Source: Bondarzewia mesenterica
Lineage: Eukaryota; Basidiomycota; Agaricomycetes; Russulales; Bondarzewiaceae
DNA length: 57,201 nt
Assembly: GCA_004802705.1 (NCBI GenBank)
Contig: SGPL01000179.1
Span: 1 to 57,201 of the forward strand
Direction: 5' to 3'
The position numbers and the translations under genes were made by a program. Positions 1-10,954 of this stretch are shown piece after piece. The first letter of the stretch is position 1. The number at the start of each line of letters is the position of its first letter. Under the pieces are notes generated by a model. It was not told where the DNA came from. It was given only the letters and a program-made list of their open reading frames with translations, and did not search any database.

Positions 1-198
1 GGGAGGATTGAGAGGGGGGAGAGTTTGCCGTCGGTGGTGACTGGGGAGGGGGAAGGGTCGGTGTCGATGGGGTCGTCGGAAGTGTCGTCGGTGGGGTCGT
101 CGTCCTCGTCCTCGTCCTCGTCTGTGGGGTTGGCGATCGCGTTGTCGTCGTCGTGACCCTCGGTCGGTTCTCTGCATTCACGATTCTCGCCTTTTCAT
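1..198 (-). CDS. Possible acidic protein fragment, cut by the window edge
   Basis: On the minus strand a frame stays open to the left edge and encodes a strongly acidic stretch rich in Asp, Glu, Pro and Thr (HDDDNAIANPTDEDEDEDDD and on). Codons mostly end in C or G, as in the real genes nearby. No in-frame ATG is visible. A possible intron acceptor (atgcag) lies near 170, so this could be an internal or last exon of a gene running out of the window. Alternatively it is GC-rich simple sequence (repeated GTCGTC / GTCCTC on the plus strand) without coding meaning. No function can be assigned. Confidence 0.3.
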
Positions 199-530
199 TT
201 TTTTTTTCGTTTGATTGTTTTTGGTTTACGAGTGTGTCGGACGTTTCCATCTCCCATCCTCTATACTTGTTCCCCCCCCATCGAGCATGCCCTTATTCCC
301 CGTTATTTAATATTCAGCATTCCTCCGGTGTTCAACGTTCAGGTTCGTGTCGTGTTCAACCCATTTACAGGCGTTCCATGTCGGTTCATTCAACCAAAAC
401 CCACACACAGGTTCGGGGACGGGCTTTTTTGGTTTTGCGATTTTAAGATTTTGGTTCTTGGTTTTCATTGAAAAAATCCAGCATGCCATCATGCGTTTGT
501 TGCCCGTCGCATTCTTTTTCTTTTGCTTCT

Positions 531-605
531 CTCTCACTCACTCGCTCACTCGCTCATTGCACATATCTATCGCTCCCCTCACATACATACATACATATAT
601 ACACA
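531..605. repeat. Microsatellites (CTCA/CTCG)n and (ACAT)n
   Basis: Two short tandem repeats lie close together: a CTCA/CTCG tetranucleotide run at about 531-556 and an ACAT run at about 580-597. They sit in non-coding DNA between the left-edge fragment and the MITE. Confidence 0.8.
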
Positions 606-791
606 CCATGACGAGATTCGAGATTCGACGCGATCGACGCGATGATCATAGATTTTTCCTCTCTTTCGGGCTGCACATACATATGTACATGTACGAGTGT
701 ACCCGCTATTGCATGGTATCTTTTTCCCCCGTTTAGACATGTACGGGTACCGCGAAACGAATCAAACCATCTCGACATATGTATGTATGTA

Positions 792-933
792 CAGTTGACT
801 ATCTCATAATGCATAGCGTCGGGGAGAGCTCAATCCTATGCATTATGAGGTTTATGCATTAGCAGATGGCATTCTGGCAGGTGCCTGGCAGTTTGGGGAT
901 GCAAAATGTCATGCATTATGAGATAGTCAACTA
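792..933. mobile_element. 142-bp MITE with TA target duplication (Tc1/mariner-like)
   Basis: The element begins CAGTTGACTATCTC and ends with the reverse complement. Positions 793-814 and 911-932 are a perfect 22-bp inverted repeat, and the outermost pair (792/933) mismatches. TA dinucleotides flank it at 790-791 and 934-935, as expected for a Tc1/mariner-type insertion. It holds no ORF and has internal partial copies of the TIR motif (TATGCATTATGAG near 836). Size, TIRs and TA duplication fit a non-autonomous miniature element. The family name is inferred from the TA site only. Confidence 0.75.
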
Positions 934-1002
934 TACATGGATCCGGATTCAATATTGAATGATCGTTCGAATTCGTTCAACTCTGATAAGTCACTCGTAT
1001 GC

Positions 1003-1020
1003 GCGTGCACGCGTGCACGC
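1003..1020. repeat. 18-bp perfect palindrome of alternating purine-pyrimidine
   Basis: GCGTGCACGCGTGCACGC equals its own reverse complement and is an almost strictly alternating purine/pyrimidine run. Such sequence can extrude a hairpin or adopt Z-DNA. It is isolated in non-coding DNA and no function is evident. Confidence 0.75.
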
Positions 1021-1281
1021 GGACTGTACGTAAGTACGTATACGGTAAGTTAGATTAGAAGCATCGACGTTCGGATTCCAGCCTGAGCGGCGAGCGTCGA
1101 TGTCCTCGTTCTTTTTTTAATTATGGAACTGCAACTTGGACGGACCTTCCCCCCGCCCTCTCCCTCCCCCTGCAGGCCTGGGCCTTCGTACCAGTATTTC
1201 AGTCCTGAGTCGACACTGCACGCCGCACGGCGTCATGCGTCGAATTCGTTTGTGCGGCGTCAGTCGTTTTTTGATCGTTAT

Positions 1282-1307
1282 GATAAAGGATAAAGGATAA
1301 AGGATAA
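1282..1307. repeat. Heptamer tandem repeat (GATAAAG)n
   Basis: About three and a half direct copies of GATAAAG. The rest of 936-2209 shows no gene I can support, only short dinucleotide tracts such as the TA/TG run near 1996-2017. Confidence 0.75.
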
Positions 1308-2209
1308 GCGTGACGGGTCGCGGAAATGACTTCAAACGAGACGAGACGAGATGGTGTGCGTACGTTTTGTGTGGCACGTACATACTACAGGAGCGTATCG
1401 GTCCTCGGAGAGTAGCTATAGCCTGAGGTAGGCGTCTCGGAGATGCCCTTGAGCTTGGAGATACGGATGGGCTATATGTGTGTGTGGTATGCCGCCGGCG
1501 AGGACGACGTATAGACGCATCTATATCTATATGGCTTCCGTGGTTGTGTACCTAGCTAGGCTATGTACAGTATCTCCATGCCGGATCCGATTCTCACCCA
1601 TGCTCTACTTGTACTTGTAAAACAGGACATACATGACCACGTGTCGCACCTCGCCTCGCACTAACCCTTTCTCAGCAGGATCAACCGCCCCCGCCCCCTG
1701 CGAATTCCAACTGGATACATAAAATGTCAATGAATAGATGTTTCCTAGCCTACAACGTTCTGGACACGGACGGAACCAGTCCGCGTTGGGGATTCTCGTT
1801 GATCATCTGTGCACGAACTATCCGTCCATATGTCGACTCTATTCAGGCTCTATATAGCATGCCCTACATATAGATTGAATGCATACAATCATAGTATCCT
1901 AGGCATGCGCAGAAGTGCCGCATCGGATATAACCCCCCTCCCCCCCAAAAAAATCCCAAGCCCAGACGCACCCACCCCGACTGAATAACAAGTGAGATAT
2001 ATATATATATGTGTGTATCAAGAGATTGAGACAGAACGACGAGCTGCTAGGCGTACCCAGAAGCCACGGCACGGGAAAGGGCGGTATCATACATGACATT
2101 AATCCACAAGATGGGGCTAGAAACACAACAACAAAGTGACGGGTCAGGTTGCGCGTACGCGTGATGTACACTGGCCAGTGCATGCGTGGAGTATATACGC
2201 GACGAGTGT

Positions 2210-5200
2210 TCAGGCCTTATAGAGGGCGTCCAAGAACGCGCTGGCGAGGGTGCCGACCATGCGCGGACCGACGGCGCTCGAGTTGCCGAGACCTAGAGAC
2301 AGGGTGGGTCATGTCAGTATCAACACACAACCCTCCCCCGTCGGTTTTCCAGAAAGAGAGAACAAAAAAAAAAGGACGAGAAAAAAGAAAAGAAAAGGGG
2401 GAGACAAGAACGAAACGGGGAATCGACGAAAGAGGAAAGAGTAAGGGAAGAACCTCGGAGGGGGTGGTGCAGGTTTTAAGGTTCGCTGCACGCGCTTCTC
2501 CTTTAAAGTTAGGAAAGGGAAGGAGGAAGGACTAGAGGGTCATCCGCAACGCCACCAAGGAGAAAGGGAAGGACTTCGAAAAAAGAAGCGGGTGCTGAGC
2601 AGCAGCATACAGTGTGAGACGCACGCTCTTGCTCAGCGGGAATGGACGAGAAGGATCGTATATTGCACCCACGCGCGGCGCGATGATAAGGGATCATGCC
2701 ATGGGAACGAGAAGGCAGAGCGCATGCGTGGCTTGGTAGGTGTTCGTGAGAGCGAGCGAGGATCGTGCGTAGTACTTTGGAGAGTGCAAAGTTCCGAAGA
2801 AGGGGGATGGAAAGAGAGGGAGAGAGGGGAGGAGTCACGTACCGTAGATGGCGACCATGGTCCCCTCGCCCATGGGGGCGCCTTTCACCTCGCGTACGGA
2901 GTCTTTCAGGTCCTGGATAAATGTCTCCACGACGGGGACGGTCAATCGCTGCAATATAAATTTCGATCAGCATCTTCGCAACCCAGAGCATTCGCCCAAA
3001 TCGGTCGAGCCGATCCGAAAGAGCTCCATCGATCGCGAGCGTAGATCAACCAACCAAAGGAAGAAACGAACAAGAGGAGAAGGGAGGACAGAGAATGGGC
3101 ACGCACCGTACACGCAATGTGAACGCGGCGGCGGATTCTGGAGCGCGTTCAGATGCCATCCTTTCTTCGCCATCGCATCGCCGACAGCGAGCACGTTGAC
3201 GTCCGGCCTGCGCGAGCTGAAAGCGACAACCGACGCGGGCGGGTTGCCCAGGACGTACAGCTCCGGAACGTCGGATTTGATCGCGCGCTCGATGCTCTTC
3301 GCCGCGCCGACGATAGCGCGACACGACGAGATGTAGCCTCTGGCGGGTGTGTCAGAGACGGTGAAGGTGGAGACAGAGGTGCTGAACTACGTACTCCTCA
3401 CCCATGTATTGCATCGCGGCCCATGCGCCCGCGATCAGAGCGCCAGGTCTGGAGAGCAGGGGAGATGGTGAGAGATTGAACAAGTCGACATGGATCTATC
3501 CGCTCTTCACAAACCTTGATCCGGAGAATCCAGGGCTGGCATAGACACCGCCTAAAGGTGGCAATCGTCAGTAGGGTATACAAACATATATATCTAGCTT
3601 CGACGACGTAAAAATATCCGCACCTGCCCATTCAGGGTTCACATAATACATGTATTGACGCAGTTCCGGGGAGCGATACATAATGACCGAAGAACCCTGT
3701 CATATCATGTTGAGGAGAAAGCAAGCTCTACACGTATTTGTACTGTACCTTTGGCGCAAATCCATACTATGCGAAATGGAAGAAAAAAAACGGTTGAGGG
3801 AACAAGCGACGAGTTGGAAAACGATAACCTGCCTTGTGTGTGTCACAGCTGATGCTCGTCACACCATCCACCCTGAAGTCAAATGGTTTCACAGGGAACC
3901 CAGCCTTCTCAAGGAACGGCATGATAAAGCCACCCAGACAGCAGTCGACGTGCAATCCGACATTGTGTTTCTTGGCAAGTTTTGCGAGACTGACGATGTC
4001 GTCTTGGCAGCCATCCGGGAAGTTGATTGCGGAGCCTACGATCTGTAACGCGCGAACGATCGTCGAATTGATGCATGCTAGAAGACAGGAATACTGACCA
4101 TGATGGTGTTGGCGTTGCTGAATTGCAGGGGTGAGCTCAAGTTTAGTATAGATGAGAAGACGGGGATAGTGACTGACATGGCTCGAGACACTCTTTTCAG
4201 ATCAACCTGACGAGTCACTCTGTCGACTGGAATGCTATGCAGCTTAATCTTCAGGTATGCAGCAGCCTTGTCGAATGCTGCATGTGCAGATGCTGGTATG
4301 ACCCTGCGACCAAAAGGAGAGTTCAATGATCAAGAACAGATGATAAAGACAATATCCACTTCGCACAAACATTTCTGGTTCAGTGATTCCTTTGACAGCG
4401 CAAGCCCAATCTCTGTGCGTCTTGACAGACATTATGATGGATTCCGTCCCTCCAGACGTCGACACACCCGCACCGTCCGGGTTGTTGTACATTCGCAGGC
4501 ACATGGCCACAACTTCCGCATCCATTTTGCGTACGGCAGGGAACACGTCGGGATGGAGTGGGTTGGAGACGCAGTAACGTTGAAACGCGGCAACGATGAC
4601 TTTCTCCATGTCCTCACCGCCATCTGTCCGACGAAGTCAGAGGGGAAAAGGAAGTGCGCGAGAAGCTCTAGGTACGACACAGTAATGTCGGCACGTACGG
4701 TATACAGCACCAGATAGTTTACCCTCGCGATAGTCCGTGTGCGACCCGCCCTCGAGATCCATCTTGGCCATCTCGTCCATGATCCATTCTAATGACCTAC
4801 TTTGTGTGGGAAGAGACAGGTGCCGTGTAACGCCAGGGCCCTGCGGTACGAGCCTGTTGTTGATGTCGACCTTCGCCTTGCCCATCTCGGTCGCGACTTT
4901 CTTCTTCATCTCCGGCATGCTCATGATGAGCAAGACGACTTTCTGAGGGTTTCGTTACAGGTTACAGGCGCCCTCGAACTAGTCAGTCATCATGCACGCA
5001 CCTGGGCAGCCCATTGATAGATGTCGCTGGTTGTCTGTGAGACGCCCTCGCGCGCGCACATGCCTCCAGGCCTTTAGAGAGCGCGTAAGAATGAGATACA
5101 AAATCAACAGATTCTTGGTATTGTCGAACGTCAGTTGACCGCGGAAGGCCCTCGAAGCGTCTGCAACACTACGCATGGAGGACATTGTTAGTAATATCAG

Positions 5201-5353
5201 ACAGACAAAGGTGAACAGGGTAGAATGTGTGTCCGGTTCTGAAGTTATGCCAGGATTGCCGCGGCGCGCCGAGGGTGAATGGGTCGGAGGATGGACAATT
5301 TCAACACCTGCCGCCGGGAGTAAAAGTCGCGTGCTTCCGGTAACCGGCGGCAT
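2210..5353 (-). CDS. DPL1: Sphingosine-1-phosphate lyase (PLP enzyme), with two apparent frame breaks
   Basis: This ER-membrane PLP enzyme cleaves phosphorylated sphingoid bases to a fatty aldehyde and phosphoethanolamine, the exit step of sphingolipid breakdown. About ten exons on the minus strand give the family landmarks: an N-terminal hydrophobic segment ([10 protein letters not shown]), [60 protein letters not shown], the PLP-lysine motif [15 protein letters not shown] (Lys codon 3833-3835, split by an intron), [14 protein letters not shown], and the C-terminus [11 protein letters not shown]. The start is uncertain: ATG at 5353 with a short intron to about 5165 is plausible; the ATG near 5180 is an alternative. 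[20 protein letters not shown] near 5046 and LQNPP/HIACTRLTVP near 3128 each need one extra base removed to stay in frame. These are sequencing errors or real lesions. The intron after the lysine codon has a GC donor. Confidence 0.88.
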
Positions 5354-7233
5354 CTCAACGCGACAGCCTCAGCCATGACGTTGTTCGTTATCCCAAATCT
5401 TATCTTGAGCTCCCTTCGAACCACTGATTAACTTCGTTCAAGTATTCAATACATATCTACTTCCAAATCTTTCCATCTTTTTCAACGTGTGCAATGTGCA
5501 TACTCTGGAACTGTATATCTAGCCTGAGTATCAGTAATGTTCAGAGGTGACTCAAAATTTGTCTTTTTTTCCTTTCTGGGAATCGGCCTACTGTCTGTCC
5601 CATCGACGATCTCGCTTGGACAGTACACAACTTCTTGTGCTGAGCTCTGCGTCGTCTGGACTGTGTGGGACTCAAATCGGTGACTCAACTTGTATGGCTT
5701 TCGGGTGCTATGGCGTGTTCGCCTGACGCCCGTACCGACTCTTCCGTGGCCAGCTTGAAAATCGTATCATATCAAGGCGAATCACCATCACCATACCAAT
5801 GGCAAAGTGTTACTTGCTTTTGTCTTGAAAGTGTTTTTCTTGATCAATAGTCTCGTCTGTTGGAGATGACAAGCTAGCCCCTTCAGCCAGTTATCTGGCT
5901 TGAACGGTTAGCTCTGGATCTGAGTCATTTGGACCGTTGAACATCGTCTCCGTTCGAACTTCGAATTCGTGGAACAAGTCCTTCTGTTTCCATAGCCAGT
6001 CATCATAGTTCTAGCGACTATCATGGTGAGTAGCACGGCTCTTGATTCAGTCCGCTCTCATATTTGCGTTGGGCCGGGTGCTTCCGGCGTAGATTGTCCT
6101 GGATAGCCAAAGAAATCTATGGCTTCTTCGTTCTGGTTTTGTACCATTCTGCGTACGGAACATATGGTGTCTTGTGTGCTCATCCCTTTTTTAGCCTCAT
6201 TTCCAGCTCATGCCTGCCTCACGCTTCGAAAGGATGTCATTTATGCGCGCTCCGGCAGGATATGGCCTTCTGCCTGTCGACCGCGATCAGCTCCCGCATG
6301 CCTCCCGTCTCTCTCCGCATCGTATGATGCGCCACTTTTGCCCAAATACTGCTCTACTTACTCTATTCTGGCGATACTCTGGGCCGTTCTGGGATACTCG
6401 CGATGCTCTCAAACATAACTTCGGGTCCGTCTGGAGTCGTCTCGACCTGATGGGGCTAAATATAGTCGACGGTTCAAACAGATTAGCGCGTCGTACCGTT
6501 TATCCCACGTCAAGCGCTACGCTACTGTAGGATGTCTGTCTTCCTCAACGCTTGCAAGAAAAGAGATTGCTTGGGCAACCGGAGGTGCGCATCTTCGTTG
6601 TTCATGGGGCTGACCCGGCTCTATATCACAAACTCTCACACGGGATTTCACGTCTGTCTGCAACACAAATTTAGGATCATGGACGCGCTTATACGGCCGT
6701 TTTCTGCATCTGTTGTTTGAGTTTCCTTCATTTGTGGTCCTCCGCTATTTCTGAACCGGTGCAATTCACCAGCAGGTTCTGTATTGAAATCGGACCACAC
6801 CAGTCAAAGCTTGTTAATGAAGTGCGTGGGAAGTACAGCCTCAGTCTGGAACGTCTTGGCGAAGCTCGAGACCGCGGACCAGCCCGCCAAGTCTATCAAT
6901 TTCTGGTCGGTTTTGGACTTGATCTCTCCTTTTGCTGGAAATTTAATCTTTTTCAGGAGCAGTTTGGATACTCGGCAGTTCGAACCGGCTCCCTAGGCTC
7001 TCGGCACTATCACCTTCCACCATCCGTCTCAAGCGAGCAGAGATCATTATAAAAGGACAAGCCGTTCATCAGCGTTGCCACAACGTCTCTCTTTTAAACT
7101 CACACTCTTTATTTCTCATCTGCACGCTTTTGCGGGACCGCTCCGGCGACGTTTACGCTTCAAGACCTACAATTCCTTTATATTTGGTCTTAGACCCTTA
7201 GTGCACACTACTACAACACCCCCGTTCTTTACG
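5354..7233. other. Intergenic region, no supported gene
   Basis: Between the divergent S1P lyase and copper radical oxidase genes. Several short ORFs occur (for example 6210-6530), but none has a recognisable motif, clear introns or consistent codon use. The right end holds the promoter of the oxidase gene. Confidence 0.6.
7048..7055 (+). promoter_or_regulatory. TATA box of the copper radical oxidase gene
   Basis: TATAAAAG lies about 180 bp upstream of the ATG at 7234, followed by CT-rich DNA, the usual layout of a fungal promoter and leader. Inferred from motif and position. Confidence 0.5.
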
Positions 7234-9540
7234 ATGATCTTCCCGTCGCTTCTTGCTTTGGCACTGGCGGCTGTCCCTTCTGCTTATGCAGGGAAGGGTG
7301 GTACTTTCGAGGAGGTTGGTGATACGCTCGTTAGTGCTATGATGGTGAGTTTTTTTTTTTTCCTGCGGTTGTAGTGCTGGTTGAGACGTATCGGAATGAA
7401 AGGTGTTTCTTGGAAACGAAGGCAAAGTCTACATTCTCGACAAGGCGGAGGGTAATCCGACTCAGATCAATGGCCACCCTGCCTGGGCATCAGTATGGTT
7501 TGTCTCTGATCTTTGGTCTCTACGTGCACGGCCATGATTTACATGTTGCATCAGGGATGTGGAGACGCGCGAGGTTACTGTCATGGATGTCGAGACCAAC
7601 CCCTTCTGCGCTGCCGGCATGCATCTTCCTAATGGCTCGTTCGCAACATTTGGCGGCAACGGTGCTGTGACGCGCGGTAAGTGTTGGACGCGCAAATATG
7701 CCGGAAATTGTGACTCTAATCATCGCGTTATTTGCCGATAGGTGGTGACATCGGTTCTGTGAAGTCTGACGGTGGCTATGCTGCCTCATACGATGACACC
7801 TACATGGACTACGATGGCCGTACATCTATCCGCATAATTACTCCATGCGAAGGCAATATCTCCTCTCCCGACTGTCTGTGGTACGATGGTAACTCTGGTC
7901 CCAAGATGCAAAAGCAACGCTGGTACCCTGCGGCTGAGTCGCTTCCGGACGGCAGTGTCGTTCTCATCGGCGGTTTCGTCTCTGGTGGCTATGTTAACCG
8001 CAACACTCCTAATGTCAACCCTGCTGGCGATGGCTCAGAGCCCACCTTCGAGTTCTACCCGTCGAGGGGTGATGCCCAGGTCATGGACTTCATGGTCAAG
8101 ACCAGTGGCCTCAACGCTTATGCTTTGACTTTCCTTATGCCCTCGGGCAAGATGCTTGTCCAGGCGAATTATTCCACAAGTGAGTATCACGCATCGTTCA
8201 CCGCATCACGAACTCATGAATTATTGCACAGTTCTCTGGGACTACCAGAATAACATTGAGACTACTCTTCCTGACATGCCTGGCAAAGTCATCCGCGTGT
8301 ATCCGGCGTCTGGTGCTAACGCGATGCTTCCGCTCACTCCGGCCAACAGCTACAATCCTACCGTCCTATTCTGCGGTGGCTCTGACATGCCAGATGAGGC
8401 TTGGGGAAACTACAGCTGGCCGACGATTAACACCTGGGACTATCCCGCGTCTGCCGACTGCCAGCGTCTTACTGCTGAGCCTTTGGACGGTTCTTCCCCG
8501 GCCTATGAGCAGGATGACGACATGCTGGAGACGCGCACTATGGGCCAATTTGTTGCGCTCCCAGACGGCAAACTGTTGGTTCTCAACGGCGGCCTTAACG
8601 GAACAGCTGGTTATTCGACTGCTACTGGTCAGACTGATTCCTACAGTGAGATGCCGTTCGGAATGTCCCTCGCATCTGGTCCAGTCGGTCGCCCCTCCCT
8701 CTATGACCCTACTGCTCCCAAAGGCAGTCGCTGGTCGAGCGCTGGATTCTCTACGTCAAATATTGCTCGTCTCTACCACTCCTCGGCCATCCTCCTCGCA
8801 GACGGTTCCGTTTTCATCGCTGGATCTAACCCCAACGTCGACGTCAACACGTCCACCGTTTTCCCTACCACTTACAAGGCGGAGATCTTCTATCCTTCCT
8901 ACTTTGACGCTCCGACTCGTCCTTCGCCCACGGGTATCCCCAAGACCCTTTCCTACGGCGGTGATCACTTCAATGTCACCGTTCCTACTTCTTCATATTC
9001 TGGTGATAGTAACGAGGCTGCGGCTAACACTAGTGTCTGGCTCATCCGCGGTGGTTTCACAACACATGCCCTCAACATGGGTCAGCGCTCGATGCAGCTG
9101 AACAACACCTACACTGTCCAGGACGATGGTACGATCATCCTTCACGTCGCGCAGCTGCCCCCCAACCCGAACCTCATCACGCCCGGCCCAATTCTGTTCT
9201 TCGTCACGGTCAACGGCATTCCGAGCAACGGCACCCAGGTCATCGTTGGTAACGGACAGATCGGCACGCAGCCGACGTCCGCGGTCACCGTTCTTCCTGC
9301 AATTGTCAAGTCGCAGAAGGCGACGGGCACGGGCCAGAGCAGCCAGCAGAACAACTCGCAGAGCAGTCAGCAGAACAACTCGCAGAGCAGTTCGAACGGC
9401 GCTTCTTCCATCAACGGTGGTGCAATCCTTGCGGCATTGATGACCGCCGTTGCTGCCGTTGCATCGCTGGGTGAGTTTTCCTCCGCGGCATTTTTGCTTC
9501 TGTTTTCTAACATTCATCCGCGCTTTTCTCAGGCTTCTAA
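7234..9540 (+). CDS. Glyoxal oxidase-like copper radical oxidase (AA5_1), predicted GPI-anchored
   Basis: A secreted copper radical oxidase that oxidises aldehydes such as glyoxal or methylglyoxal and releases H2O2, the co-substrate of wood-decay peroxidases. The signal peptide is MIFPSLLALALAAVPSAYA. Kelch-like propeller blades follow (MHLPNGSFATFGGN, LPDGSVVLIGG, LPDGKLLVLNGG). Active-site motifs are the FCGG cysteine (partner of the Tyr-Cys cofactor), RLYHSSA (Tyr and His ligands) and FTTHALNMGQRSM (second His). The C-terminus is a Ser/Gln/Asn-rich linker, then a hydrophobic tail ending ASLGF, typical of GPI attachment. I place introns at 7345-7402, about 7497-7554, about 7677-7741, about 8180-8231 and about 9471-9531. 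The last intron splits the final codons. The product is about 670 residues with no lesion seen. Substrate preference cannot be read from sequence. Confidence 0.9.
9338..9385 (+). repeat. 24-nt tandem duplication in the oxidase linker
   Basis: Two adjacent 24-nt copies (9338-9361 and 9362-9385) differ at one base and encode SSQQNNSQ twice. They sit in the low-complexity linker between the oxidase domain and the hydrophobic tail, where length change is tolerable. Confidence 0.85.
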
Positions 9541-10954
9541 GTTAATTGTGTGATTTGAATTTGGGGATGTGATATCATGGACATGATTCTGCGTTGTGAT
9601 CGTACTTAACTGGGACTGCGTGAAGTAAAATTTCTTAGCCAGCGGTACTGCTTCATTTGACTTTCATATTCTATTCAATGAATGTGTTATTGCTTTTCTT
9701 TCTTCAGCGTGGAGGCATGCAGTGTGATCGTGTCTTCCTATCATCGTTTTCTTTTCACACGACATCTATACCGGGACCAAGGACGTCTGTATTTTATTGA
9801 ACTCCCATCTATAGTGATTCCGCCCGCTGGCTCTTACTGCTCTGAGTATCATATATCATCAATATAGAAGGAGACTTGGGACCGTTCGGATATCCGTACC
9901 ATACCGGATATAGTCAACTGCATGCACATCTGGCACGAATTCTGGACTGTTGAAGAAACAATCTAATTTGATGGAATACGCACACGGAATTTTCTGTCGA
10001 GGTGCTAGCACATCATACCTCTCAGGACCGTATCCCACAATTCGGCGTGGTCTTGTCTCGTCGTTGATAAAACTCATTCCGGCAACGGTGTGCGATCGCC
10101 TCTTCCGCTGCACATATTCAATTGCATCAGATATTGGCAGCTGATAAGACCCTCGACTTTGCCAACTGTAGCACGGAACTTTCGCGCAGTCTTCTTGAAA
10201 GTTGACGGAACTCATCCATTACAGTACTAGTGTCATATGTCTATGTGCGTCGAAATTCAGGTCACCCGGCGGTAAACTTCCCAACCACTAACTTGTAAGT
10301 TCGACAAAGATGTTCTCGATATCGCTGGAAGGTTTCATGGCGAGCTGAGACTACATGTCTGCAATCTTCATTGCGTGGGAAGGTGGGATATGAGTGTAAT
10401 GAGTTCGGTGATGTTGGAAATTATTGTTGCGACAGCCCAAGGAGCCCAGTGAGCGCAAAGTCCAATAAACGGTAAGGTTGAGGGACGTAGTACGCGGATC
10501 GGGTCAAAGCAGTCACGTTCCGGAGAGGTTGTCCAGACTCATGATGCCGGGAACATTGAGATGTTAGAAGGGGAAAATGATTCAGTGGTCAGCGTCACCG
10601 GTCGACTGAGTGTCTCGAGCGCCACCAATAAACTCAGAAGAGATGAATGAGAGAGATGGGCTTTGATTTGAGTGCAAGACGGAAGCTTGGGGCCTGGGGC
10701 GGTAGATTCGCTGAATCTGGTTATGAGAGCTTACCACGTCCGGAGAACTGAGAAGGCCGGCAGGCATCTTTCTCTGGCCATCTGATGAAAACTAGCATCG
10801 AAGCGGGTCTGATCGTGGTTCCCGTTCAAAAAATCAGTCGTAAAAGAGAATTTATCCTCTCTGTGTATCCAGGGGATTGCGAAAATATGTGAATTAGGCA
10901 TGACTCTCGAATCTCGAATCGTAGAAACAAACCGTCCATTGCAAGTTTGCACTC
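9541..10954. other. Intergenic region between convergent genes, nothing recognised
   Basis: This stretch separates the 3' ends of the oxidase (+) and Vps3844 (-) genes. Short ORFs exist, but none has motifs, introns or codon bias that would support a gene. Confidence 0.55.

Noticed and set aside
2592..3479. Several overlapping plus-strand frames
   Set aside because: They are antisense to conserved S1P lyase exons.
6210..6530. 106-codon plus-strand ORF
   Set aside because: No recognisable motif, no splice structure, and overlapping frames of similar length make it look accidental.
9126..9517. Arg/Ser-rich plus-strand frame and a 174-codon minus-strand frame
   Set aside because: Both are frame shadows of the copper radical oxidase exon, whose active-site motifs are clear in the other frame.
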